Source: Chloroflexales bacterium
GTDB lineage: Bacteria > Chloroflexota > Chloroflexia > Chloroflexales > Chloroflexaceae
Assembly: GCA_022360155.1 (NCBI GenBank)
Contig: JAKSDJ010000040.1
Location: 1-32,306 of the forward strand
Direction of reading: 5' to 3'
Length of the DNA stretch: 32,306 bases
Position 1 is the stretch's first letter. Each line of letters begins with the position of its first letter. Of the stretch, positions 1 through 6,716 are shown in pieces. A program made the translations under genes and the position numbers. The notes below the pieces were generated by a model, which did not search any database, was not told the DNA's origin, and saw only the letters and a program-made list of their open reading frames with translations.

Positions 1-141
1 CTGTACCTACACGACGCGGGGAGTTATCTATGAATATGCGGAGCGAAGCTTGAGGTGCGGCTACAAGCCGCATCTACACCCGTTTGGGCCTTCTAATGAA
101 TTTGACGATCAACCGCGCTCATTTGCCGTAGTACCGCCTAA

Positions 142-210
142 AGGCGGTTTTCCGGCAGCACAGCAGCCTAAAGGCGGCACTACGAGAGCCTTTTCCGTTA
201 CCGATTTTGA
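142..210. repeat. Dispersed intergenic repeat, copy A
   Basis: This noncoding segment contains the self-complementary core CCGCCTAAAGGCGG (135-148) and a related CCTAAAGGCGGCACTAC stretch. It aligns by eye with 9157-9223: both have GGCGG, then a run ending in G-CCTAAA, then ACTAC, GCCTTT, a C-rich step, TTACCG and TTNTGA, in the same order with one or two gaps. That makes it a two-copy diverged repeat within this window. A 63-codon open frame across it has no ribosome site or family resemblance and is not called. Function is unknown. Confidence 0.5.
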
Positions 211-268
211 CATTAGGCGCGGCTTGCACGCCGCTGCATGAAAACAGCCTGTTGGCTATCGGCTATGC

Positions 269-1132
269 TCACGCAAAGAAGCGCGACTCAGCGATGATCC
301 GATGGGCGGGAACGAAGGTTGCGTCTACAACGCTCTGGCCAGTGCGCCGCAAGTACGCCTGCACGACCTGGTAGCCGATTGCGTAGCCGGCGTAGGGCGG
401 CACACCCGCTTGTTCATTCCCAAAGATATATTGGCGTACCACATCAAATCCAGTCTTATCCAGCGCGTCGCCGATCATCCGGCGGGCGTCGTCCACCAGC
501 GCTGCGTCGAACTCGGTGACCCACGGGCCAATCAGCTCTTCGCCATAGAGCTTGGCGGCGAAGGACTCGGCCAACCCCTCGCCGACGATGTACGCGCCGA
601 CATTCGCGATCATGGGGCTGCCGGGGAAGGCGGCGCCCAGCACGTTGTGGTGTAGTTCGTGGACGGTGCAGGCCTCGATGCGGGCGAGGTTTGGGGCATT
701 CGGCCTCCCATAGACGGTCATAATCCAGCCGGGGATGCCGCCCAAGCCGGTGTAGCCGCCCATCCCTGGCATGTCCGGGATATCGGCTAGGAGCAACCCA
801 AAGACCACGGTGTCGAGCGGGATGCGCTTGGCGTAGCGGGCGAAGGCGGCTTTGCCCTTCTCCAAAGCCTGAGCCGCTCGTTGCCAGGCGTTGGCTGCGG
901 ACAGCCCGTCGAGCCGGCTTTGCATCTCGGCGTGGCGCTCTGGAGCAAACATCTCCGGTGTCATACCCCAATGGGCAAAACTTGCCACTGCATCGTCGCC
1001 GCCCATGGTGCGGGCGAGCCCGGCGAAGGGCGCGGCTAGTTGATCACGAAGGATCGTTGCGCGGGCCGCTGCGTCGGGTGCGGCCAGCATCCGGCGGTAG
1101 GCGGCTTCGGTATCAAGAATCTGAAAGTGCAT
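269..1132 (-). CDS. DUF2268-like putative zinc-dependent protease
   Basis: This is a 287-aa soluble protein with a gluzincin-type zinc site: HELHH at residues 158-162 and a downstream GEGLAESFA segment (184-192) whose Glu is the likely third ligand. This arrangement, plus the preceding helical region and a VYGRPNAPN loop, fits the DUF2268 family of predicted Zn-dependent proteases, which often sit in Gram-positive and Chloroflexota genomes. The start at 1132 is chosen because the minus strand reads AGGGAGG five bases before that ATG. An upstream in-frame ATG at 1186 has no such site. It has no signal peptide or membrane span, so it probably acts in the cytoplasm; its substrate is unknown. It diverges from a tetR gene 332 bp away, so control by that regulator is possible, but no second copy of the operator lies near this start. 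Family assignment is from memory of motifs only. Confidence 0.8.
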   Translation of the reverse strand: MHFQILDTEAAYRRMLAAPDAAARATILRDQLAAPFAGLARTMGGDDAVASFAHWGMTPEMFAPERHAEMQSRLDGLSAANAWQRAAQALEKGKAAFARYAKRIPLDTVVFGLLLADIPDMPGMGGYTGLGGIPGWIMTVYGRPNAPNLARIEACTVHELHHNVLGAAFPGSPMIANVGAYIVGEGLAESFAAKLYGEELIGPWVTEFDAALVDDARRMIGDALDKTGFDVVRQYIFGNEQAGVPPYAGYAIGYQVVQAYLRRTGQSVVDATFVPAHRIIAESRFFA

Positions 1133-1407
1133 TGTTGCCTCCCTGGGCGTGGTATACGCACAAACCTTGTTCGACCTTTGACCCACGCCGAGGAAAATCC
1201 GCTCGACAGGTTTTTGGTCGTGTCACGATTACCTCATACGGGAAGTATAGACCCTGACGTTACGTGAGCTTCCATCGGTCAAAAGGCGGATTTGTTGGAT
1301 CTGCGCAAGTGGTCAGCTATGATCAGCGCTCGGGAGGCGGCGCAGACAACGTCTGTACCTGCTTTCAAGCTGAAGGCTGACGTCCAAGAGCTGGCGGCTT
1401 CTTTCGC
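1133..1407. other. Divergent intergenic region, protease/tetR
   Basis: The spacer between the two divergent genes runs on to 1464. Its right end holds the tetR promoter and operator. In the remaining part I see no open frame with a ribosome site, no RNA gene and no second copy of the palindromic operator. The promoter of the protease gene could not be assigned with confidence. Confidence 0.5.
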
Positions 1408-1435
1408 TTGAAAATACCATACGGTATGGTATACT
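1408..1435 (+). promoter_or_regulatory. tetR promoter with embedded palindromic operator
   Basis: A -35 like TTGAAA (1408-1413) and a -10 like TATACT (1430-1435) are separated by 16 bp. The palindrome ATACCATACGGTATGGTAT (1414-1432), two perfect 9-base arms around one central base, fills the spacer and runs into the -10. This is the classic layout for an autorepressed TetR gene, where dimer binding blocks RNA polymerase. The start codon lies about 30 bp downstream at 1465. The palindrome is directly visible; the regulatory role is inferred from gene context. Confidence 0.75.
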
Positions 1436-1464
1436 TGTGATAGAAATAACAAGAAAGGTAGGCG

Positions 1465-2001
1465 ATGGCGCGTACAACCCAACGCGACTGGCTGGCCGCA
1501 GGTTTACGCATTGTGCGGACTGATGGCGCCGGTGGCCTTACGATTGAACGACTCACCGCAGCCCTCAAGCTGACCAAAGGGTCGTTCTACCACCACTTTG
1601 GGGGCTGGGCCGACTACAAGACGGCGCTGTTACACTTCTTCGAGCACGCAGACACCTTGCATGTGATGCAGGTGGTGGAACAGGAACCCACCCCCGCCGC
1701 CAAGCTCAAGCGCCTGTTTGCGATTGTGACCGGCGAACCGCTCGATTTGGAGGCTGCGATGCGGGCCTGGGCTTTGCAAGACGCTGAAGTCCGTGCGATG
1801 CAAAGCCGCATCGACACGCAGCGTATTGCCTATGTCCAAGCGCTCTGTACAGAACTGTTGGGCGACTCTGCGCGCGCGGAAGTGGCCGGTATGCTGGCCT
1901 ACGCTGTTCTGGTGGGCGGCGCCCAGATCCAACCGCCCCTCAGTTTGGCGATGTTGCGCCAACTCTTCGCTGAATTTCAGCGTCTCTATGGGATCGATTA
2001 G
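1465..2001 (+). CDS. TetR/AcrR-family transcriptional regulator
   Basis: This 178-aa protein has a TetR-type N-terminal helix-turn-helix (about residues 8-50). The recognition segment LTKGSFYHHFGGWADY is a close match to the family signature, in which an aromatic-rich F-Y-x-H-F closes the HTH. The C-terminal 120 residues are helical and would bind an unknown ligand and form the dimer. The ATG at 1465 follows AAGAAAGGTAGGCG, a good ribosome site. The gene sits directly behind a promoter holding a perfect 9-1-9 palindrome, so it very likely represses itself. The only nearby candidate target is the divergent HExxH protease. At 178 aa it is slightly shorter than the typical 190-220 aa. Confidence 0.93.
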   Translation: MARTTQRDWLAAGLRIVRTDGAGGLTIERLTAALKLTKGSFYHHFGGWADYKTALLHFFEHADTLHVMQVVEQEPTPAAKLKRLFAIVTGEPLDLEAAMRAWALQDAEVRAMQSRIDTQRIAYVQALCTELLGDSARAEVAGMLAYAVLVGGAQIQPPLSLAMLRQLFAEFQRLYGID

Positions 2002-2069
2002 CAAGCGAAGGGGCGCCGGTATGTCGTACGTGGAAACCATTCCGCCAGTGGCGACCTTGTTCCAGGGTG

Positions 2070-2213
2070 CTAAGAAGCTGTCTGAAAAGCCGTTTGCTCA
2101 AAAACTGGGATGTCACGGCGCACAAGCGCGTCGGTATGTGGAGGGCGCAAGCCATACGTGCGCGCGGCAGCATGGCTGCCGCACTCCATACCCCTTTTCA
2201 GACAGCTTCTTAG
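2070..2213. mobile_element. MITE-like element, 20-bp perfect inverted ends
   Basis: The element is 144 bp long and bounded by CTAAGAAGCTGTCTGAAAAG (2070-2089) and its exact reverse complement (2194-2213). It has no coding capacity. The interior carries a nested hairpin GCGGCAGC-ATG-GCTGCCGC and an imperfect GGTATGTGGAG/CTCCATACC pair, so the whole element can fold into a long stem. Ends of the type AAGAAGCTGTCTGAAAA resemble terminal repeats of DDE transposons, which suggests a non-autonomous derivative. A related single end occurs at 27112-27127. It sits 68 bp behind tetR, where it could also act as a transcript hairpin. Confidence 0.8.
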
Positions 2214-2253
2214 GGGATGGGGCGATTGAGAGCGGGCTACTTCCTAGAATCTG

Positions 2254-3098
2254 TTATGCACTTTGGACCATGAAGGTGATGAAACGTTTGCGCATCAGCA
2301 CCGCAACGGCACGAAAATGCCAGCCAGCCAGGGGTGCGGGCCAGCGTTCATCGGCGCGGGCCAGCCGCCGGAAGCGCGCCAGCACGCCACAACGGCGTTC
2401 CACCACCCAGCGGCGCGGCAGCAGCACGCAACCACGCTGGGCCGGCGGCAGCTTGACCACGTCCAGGCGGATGCCCTGCGCTGCAGCAGCTTGACCACGT
2501 CCAGGCGGATGCCCTGCGCCGCAGCAGCTTGAGCTGGCGGTTCGCCCGTATCGCTCTGGGCAACGCAGGCGATTTCAACCGTTTCGCCCGTGGCTTCATG
2601 CACTTTCGCCGCCAGCTCGGCCCCCTGGGCGTGCGCTTGCTCCTTGGCCGGCGTGACCAGCCGCGCCAGCCACGGGCCGAGCGGATCGCCTGCAAGATGC
2701 ACCTTGCGGCCGTTGCGACGTGTGTGACCAGCCGCGCCCGCTCGCGGGCCACTCGCTGGAGGGGATTGACGCGTGCGGGCAGCAAAGAGCGCCACCCTGG
2801 GGTGTGGGGCACGATCAGCATTGTCGCGCAGCAGCATGCGCAGATCGTGAACCAGTGCCGCGAACACCCCAGCGTTCAGCCAGCGCTGGGGTTGCTGATA
2901 GACGGTATACCAGGGTGGCAAGTCGTTGGGCATCATCCGCCACTGTGCATCAGTATGCACAATCCAGCGTAATCCATTGGAGACTGCCCGCAAGGAGTGG
3001 TCGCGCCGGGGTGTATCGTCGATCATGAAGGTCAGGGAGGGCGCAACGAACGCCCACTCGACATCCCTGACGTCACGCGGATACGGTTGTCGTGGCAT
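2254..3098 (-). pseudogene. IS5-family transposase pseudogene
   Basis: The N-terminal part in one frame (from 3098) has the family pattern DVEWAFVAPSLTF, HSLRAVSNGLRWI, QWRMMPNDLPPWYTVY. The middle has GRKVHLAGDPLGPWLARLV and TGETVEIACVAQSDTGE, where a functional copy would have D-Q-G-Y-T-G-E; the catalytic Asp is therefore gone. The expected first Asp (DSQSV region) is replaced by unrelated sequence, suggesting a frameshift there. The C-terminal block GCVLLPRRWVVERRC, then a run to LMRKRF, lies in another frame (2254-2460). The switch is explained by a 38-bp tandem duplication, which is not a multiple of three. No active enzyme can be made. Confidence 0.88.
2453..2528. repeat. 38-bp tandem duplication inside the IS5 relic
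   Basis: Two adjacent 38-bp copies (2453-2490 and 2491-2528) differ at a single position, T versus C. Each begins TTGACCACGTCCAGGCGG. Since 38 is not divisible by three, the duplication shifts the transposase frame and joins the N-terminal and C-terminal parts out of register. Confidence 0.92.
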
Positions 3099-3159
3099 GC
3101 CTTGAGTCGACCACGCTCAAGGTCAAAGTGCGTAACAGGCTCTAGGCGCACGTTTTCAG

Positions 3160-3570
3160 TCAAGTTTGCCGCTCCTTGGGCAAGCGCGACAGATGTTGGT
3201 TTCTGGCATCGTCTTCCCACAGATCATCTGTTTCTTCCCTTGCGGCACGCCTCTCTAACCAGACGAAGCAGCCGATGCCGCCGATAGCTGCAGCAGCAAA
3301 CCCCAACTGGATGCTCAAGCGATGATACTGGGCGTTGAGCGCTTCCGCCAGGAAGCGTAGCTCGCGTAGGTTGCTGTCCGCCAATGCCGGCACGCCGCCG
3401 CCCTGCAAAAGACTAGCTGTTTCCTGGAAGAACTGTTGCTGTTGATAGAAGAGATAGGCTGTGCTGATCGCTCGCGCGACAAGATAGCCCAGCGCGCCGA
3501 CCAATCCAGCAATAAGCAAGCTCAATGCCAGGCGTTTGAGCCAGTCCTGCGTATCGGCGGAGCGGGTCAT
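3160..3570 (-). CDS. Small two-span membrane protein, partner of the VWA protein
   Basis: This 136-aa protein has a hydrophobic helix at about residues 12-40 (LALSLLIAGLVGALGYLVA region), an intervening soluble stretch rich in Gln, Leu and Glu (about 42-85), and a second helix near 88-107 (GFAAAAIGGIGCFVWL), followed by a charged tail. No known domain is recognised. Its ATG (3568-3570) overlaps the stop of the upstream VWA gene by four bases (ATGA), so the two are translationally coupled and probably work in the same membrane complex. A GAAGAAGA stretch inside the end of the VWA gene may serve as the ribosome site. Confidence 0.8.
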   Translation of the reverse strand: MTRSADTQDWLKRLALSLLIAGLVGALGYLVARAISTAYLFYQQQQFFQETASLLQGGGVPALADSNLRELRFLAEALNAQYHRLSIQLGFAAAAIGGIGCFVWLERRAAREETDDLWEDDARNQHLSRLPKERQT

Positions 3571-6539
3571 TCTTCTTCGCCCCGCGCTCGTCGCCGGGCT
3601 CGCTCTTTGGCTTGGCGCAAGCGTTCCAGGCGCTCTATTGGGTCATCAGATGAGAGGTTTTGAGGCGGCGATGCTGGTGGGCGCGCTTCCGGTTTAGAGC
3701 TTGGCGAGGTTTGCTTTGTAGCTTGCGGCTCATGGCTTGCGGTTTGCGGTTCGCGGCTTGCGGTTTGCGGTTCGCGCTGATCGAGCGTTGAGCCTTGGGC
3801 GCTGAGCGCTGGCGATTGCTTGCCCGAGCGGGTGGCGCGGCGCTTCGCTTCAGCCAGGCGGTTCAATGAAGGATCGGCTATGACAGGAGCGGGGGGATTC
3901 CGAGTCAGGCGCGACTGCGTCCAGGCGCCGAGGCTGGCGAAATCGCGACGGCGTAGCATCAAGCGCCGCGCTGCGATATCAAGCGGGAGCAGCAGCAGCG
4001 CAAGCAAAAGGAGCGGCAGCGCTATCTCTTTGGCGCGGCGCACCGATTGCTCGGTTGGCGCGAAGACTTCTTCCGGCTCGGTCAGAGTCGTTCCGCCGCT
4101 TACTTGCGCGATCTCGGCCAGTAGGCTTGGGTTATCCTGATCGTGGCCATATTCGGGCGAGTAGGGAACAACCAGGCCTGCCACTTCCTGAAGCGCTGCG
4201 CGTCCGCCGTCTTCGCCGGCAATCTGCACCAGGTAAGTGCCCGGCGCCGGGCTGGCAAGCCGCCCACGATAATCGCCAGGGGCAACCTGGTTGAGCTGCA
4301 CAGCAGTCTTTGCGCCGTCGTTGTCGACCAGTGTTGCTGTGAGGGCTAAGTTGTCATAGGCACGACCCGGCTCTTCGTCTACCTGGACGCGGATTGCGGT
4401 TTCAGAGCCTTCCACTTGGAGCTCGGTGGCGACATATTGCCCGCCGCGCACCGGCAAGACCCAGCCGACTAGTTGCGATGCGAAGCGCGGGAATTGTGAC
4501 CAGTTCACCCAATCGCGTCCCCATTTGCCCTTCATATCGCTCGTCCAGGCGATGCTGCGGCCTAGGCCGTACTGCCACTGGGACAACAGCGGCGACTCAT
4601 CGGCGGTGATCAATATATTGCGTGCGGTTTCTTTGATGGTTGTCCCATTATAACCGTAGAGCCGTGGTATTCCTGCGTCAAAGCCGTGCATTATCGGGCT
4701 ATCGCCAGCCAGGGTTGGGCTTACGACCTGCTCGATAATGTAATTGCCCACTGCCGTGATGGTTTCTTGGAGGAAGATCTGCGGCACATCTGACATGGTT
4801 TGTGAGGGATAGTAACGCCCGCCGCCGGTTATCGCCAAGTTTTCCAGGTAGGTCGCCGAGCCGCTGCCGGCTGCGACGACCGTAAGCGTAACGCCCTGTT
4901 CGCGCATCCGGGTGGCGACATCAAGGTTGTCGCCGCCGTCCCCCCAGCCATCGGTCAACAGAATGACGTGCTTGATCCGCGCATCGGTCTCTTGGAGCAT
5001 TGTTTCAGCAGCCTGGAGCCCGGCGCGAACATTTGTAGAACCTCTTGGCTCGATATTCGAAACGGCGTCTGCGACCTGGTCGAGTTGGGCATCTTTGGTT
5101 GCTGGCAATACCCAGTCAGCGCCTTCATCGAAGGCGACCACACCCAAGGTGTCTTGCGGTCGAAGCAGAGCCGAAGCTTGTACAATCGCCTCTTTGGCGA
5201 TGTCAACCTTTCGTTCGCCGCTCTGCCGGAATTGGGAGCTACGCCGATCGGGGTTGGAACAGTGACAGGCGTCCATGCTGCCCGATTTGTCGATGACAAA
5301 GATCAGGGCCAGATCAGGCCGTTCTTCACGGTCGCGCACATCCATGTATACCGGCATGGCTTCTTCGATAGGGGTGCGCCCATAGCCGCCGACGCCATAA
5401 CTCTCTTCGCCGCCGATCATCACCAGCCCTTTACCAAGATCGCGCACATAAATAGGGAGCGCTGCCATCACTTGGACCGGCAACGCTCGTGCCGGAACAT
5501 TGATCAAGACAATCGAGTCGTAGGCGCTTAGTCCGGCCAGATCGGTCGGGATCGCATCGGGCTGGCTGATCTCAGCAGTGATATTCGCCGCCTGCAAGCC
5601 ATCGCGTAGCGGAATAGCTTCACCCTGCTCCATCGTGACCAGCAAAACCCGTGGCGGTCCCTGGATTTCGATCAACGCTGCGGCCTCGTTGTTTTGGACG
5701 CGGACATCGGACGTTGGCTCAACCTGCAGGCGGTAGCGCTGGAAGCCTTGACCCTGGGCCGGCACGGTGAAGTGAAATTCGTTGCGGCCAACCTGAAGAT
5801 CAACGGTCTCGTCGCCGACAACCGACTGGTCGGCGAAGACGCGCAGCCGTGCGCTCTGGGCGGTGTTGCTCTCGATGACGGCGGTCAGATCGATCTCTTG
5901 CCCATCGCGTACACGGCTGGGTGCATCTAGGTCTGCAACCAGCACTTCGTCGCCGAGGCTGGTTCCGCTTAGATCGACGATAGCGATGGGAACGTCACGG
6001 GCGGCGGCAAGCCGAGCGGCAGCCATAGCTGTACCGGTATTTTCGCCGCCATCGCTCAAAAGCACTAGGCGTTTCAGGGTGTCGGCTGGCAACAGCGCCA
6101 ATCCTAGCTCGATTGCCTGCTCGATATTCGTCCGCGCCGCCACGGGCGCCGAATTCAACTGCCCCAGCGCCGCCAGTGAGCTTGGCGCGCGCTCGACCAA
6201 GGCCTGATCGCCGAAAACAACGATGGCTGCCTGGTCATCCTCGGGCATCTGCTGAAGCGCAGCTTGCACAAAGGTTTCGGCTTGGCCGTGCGCCGAAGGC
6301 GAGATCGAGTCGCTGCTATCGATCAGGAAGACCGTCGTGAAGTGCGAGACTGGCTGGACGAGTTGGGTTCCGGCAATACTGAGGATAAGGGCGAGGAGCA
6401 GGATGGTGCGCAGAGTCGCACTACTCCAGAACTGCCAGGGCGCCAAGCGACGCGGGACGACGAAGAGCAGTCCGATCAGGGGAATGAGGATCAGTAGAAG
6501 CCAGAGTGCTTCCGGGTAGACAAACGAGAGGCTCGGCAT
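3567..6539 (-). CDS. Double von Willebrand factor A domain membrane protein
   Basis: This is a 990-aa protein with two N-terminal hydrophobic helices (about 11-28 and 43-61). A first VWA domain (about 68-190) carries the MIDAS motif D74-x-S-x-S78. A type I amidotransferase-like region (about 295-400) contains GKGLVMIGGEESYGVGGYG. A second VWA domain (about 408-570) has MIDAS D417-K-S-G-S421 and a Cys/His insert just after it (DACHCSN). A beta-rich region follows, then a third hydrophobic stretch (about 853-872, LPLLLLALLLLPLDIAA). The cytosolic tail is low complexity, with EPQTASREPQTASHEPQ repeats and an Arg-rich end. This architecture matches the large VWA/glutamine-amidotransferase-like membrane proteins, which lack a catalytic amidotransferase triad as far as visible. 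It probably binds protein partners in a metal-dependent way outside the membrane. It is first in an operon with the 136-aa membrane protein. Confidence 0.88.
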   Translation of the reverse strand: MPSLSFVYPEALWLLLILIPLIGLLFVVPRRLAPWQFWSSATLRTILLLALILSIAGTQLVQPVSHFTTVFLIDSSDSISPSAHGQAETFVQAALQQMPEDDQAAIVVFGDQALVERAPSSLAALGQLNSAPVAARTNIEQAIELGLALLPADTLKRLVLLSDGGENTGTAMAAARLAAARDVPIAIVDLSGTSLGDEVLVADLDAPSRVRDGQEIDLTAVIESNTAQSARLRVFADQSVVGDETVDLQVGRNEFHFTVPAQGQGFQRYRLQVEPTSDVRVQNNEAAALIEIQGPPRVLLVTMEQGEAIPLRDGLQAANITAEISQPDAIPTDLAGLSAYDSIVLINVPARALPVQVMAALPIYVRDLGKGLVMIGGEESYGVGGYGRTPIEEAMPVYMDVRDREERPDLALIFVIDKSGSMDACHCSNPDRRSSQFRQSGERKVDIAKEAIVQASALLRPQDTLGVVAFDEGADWVLPATKDAQLDQVADAVSNIEPRGSTNVRAGLQAAETMLQETDARIKHVILLTDGWGDGGDNLDVATRMREQGVTLTVVAAGSGSATYLENLAITGGGRYYPSQTMSDVPQIFLQETITAVGNYIIEQVVSPTLAGDSPIMHGFDAGIPRLYGYNGTTIKETARNILITADESPLLSQWQYGLGRSIAWTSDMKGKWGRDWVNWSQFPRFASQLVGWVLPVRGGQYVATELQVEGSETAIRVQVDEEPGRAYDNLALTATLVDNDGAKTAVQLNQVAPGDYRGRLASPAPGTYLVQIAGEDGGRAALQEVAGLVVPYSPEYGHDQDNPSLLAEIAQVSGGTTLTEPEEVFAPTEQSVRRAKEIALPLLLLALLLLPLDIAARRLMLRRRDFASLGAWTQSRLTRNPPAPVIADPSLNRLAEAKRRATRSGKQSPALSAQGSTLDQREPQTASREPQTASHEPQATKQTSPSSKPEARPPASPPQNLSSDDPIERLERLRQAKERARRRARGEEE

Positions 6540-6639
6540 ACCTGGTTACTCCGAGGCAAATTACGAGTGCAGCTCTGGGACAAGAACCATTGTTGGTATT
6601 GTACATCACAGCAAGGGCTTGGAGCAAGGGCAATTTGAA

Positions 6640-6716
6640 AGCGGTGCTAGTTAGGGTGGCGGCGGGTTAGCAGATTGGCAGGTTAGTAGGTTGGCAGGTT
6701 ATTGTCGAACCAGCGG
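6640..6716. repeat. Short degenerate direct repeats
   Basis: Between the VWA gene and the M48 gene lies a run of GGTTAG/AGGTTGGCAGGTTA units: GGTTAGCAGATTGGCA, GGTTAGTAGGTTGGCA, then GGTTATTG. The first two 16-base units are near-identical. No gene or terminator is evident in the remaining spacer back to 6540. Confidence 0.45.

Larger units (their letters stand above)
2248..3141 (-). mobile_element. Decayed IS5-family insertion sequence with CTAG duplication
   Basis: An 894-bp element encloses a broken transposase read on the minus strand. The left end reads AATCTGTTATGCACTTTGG and the right end, reverse-complemented, reads AGCCTGTTACGCACTTTG, giving imperfect inverted repeats of about 20 bp. 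Both ends are directly flanked by CTAG (2244-2247 and 3142-3145), the 4-bp CTAR-type target duplication expected of the IS5 family. Length, duplication and transposase type all agree. The element is defective. Confidence 0.85.

Noticed and set aside
50-241. 63-codon plus-strand frame at the left edge
   Set aside because: It covers a dispersed noncoding repeat and lacks a ribosome site.
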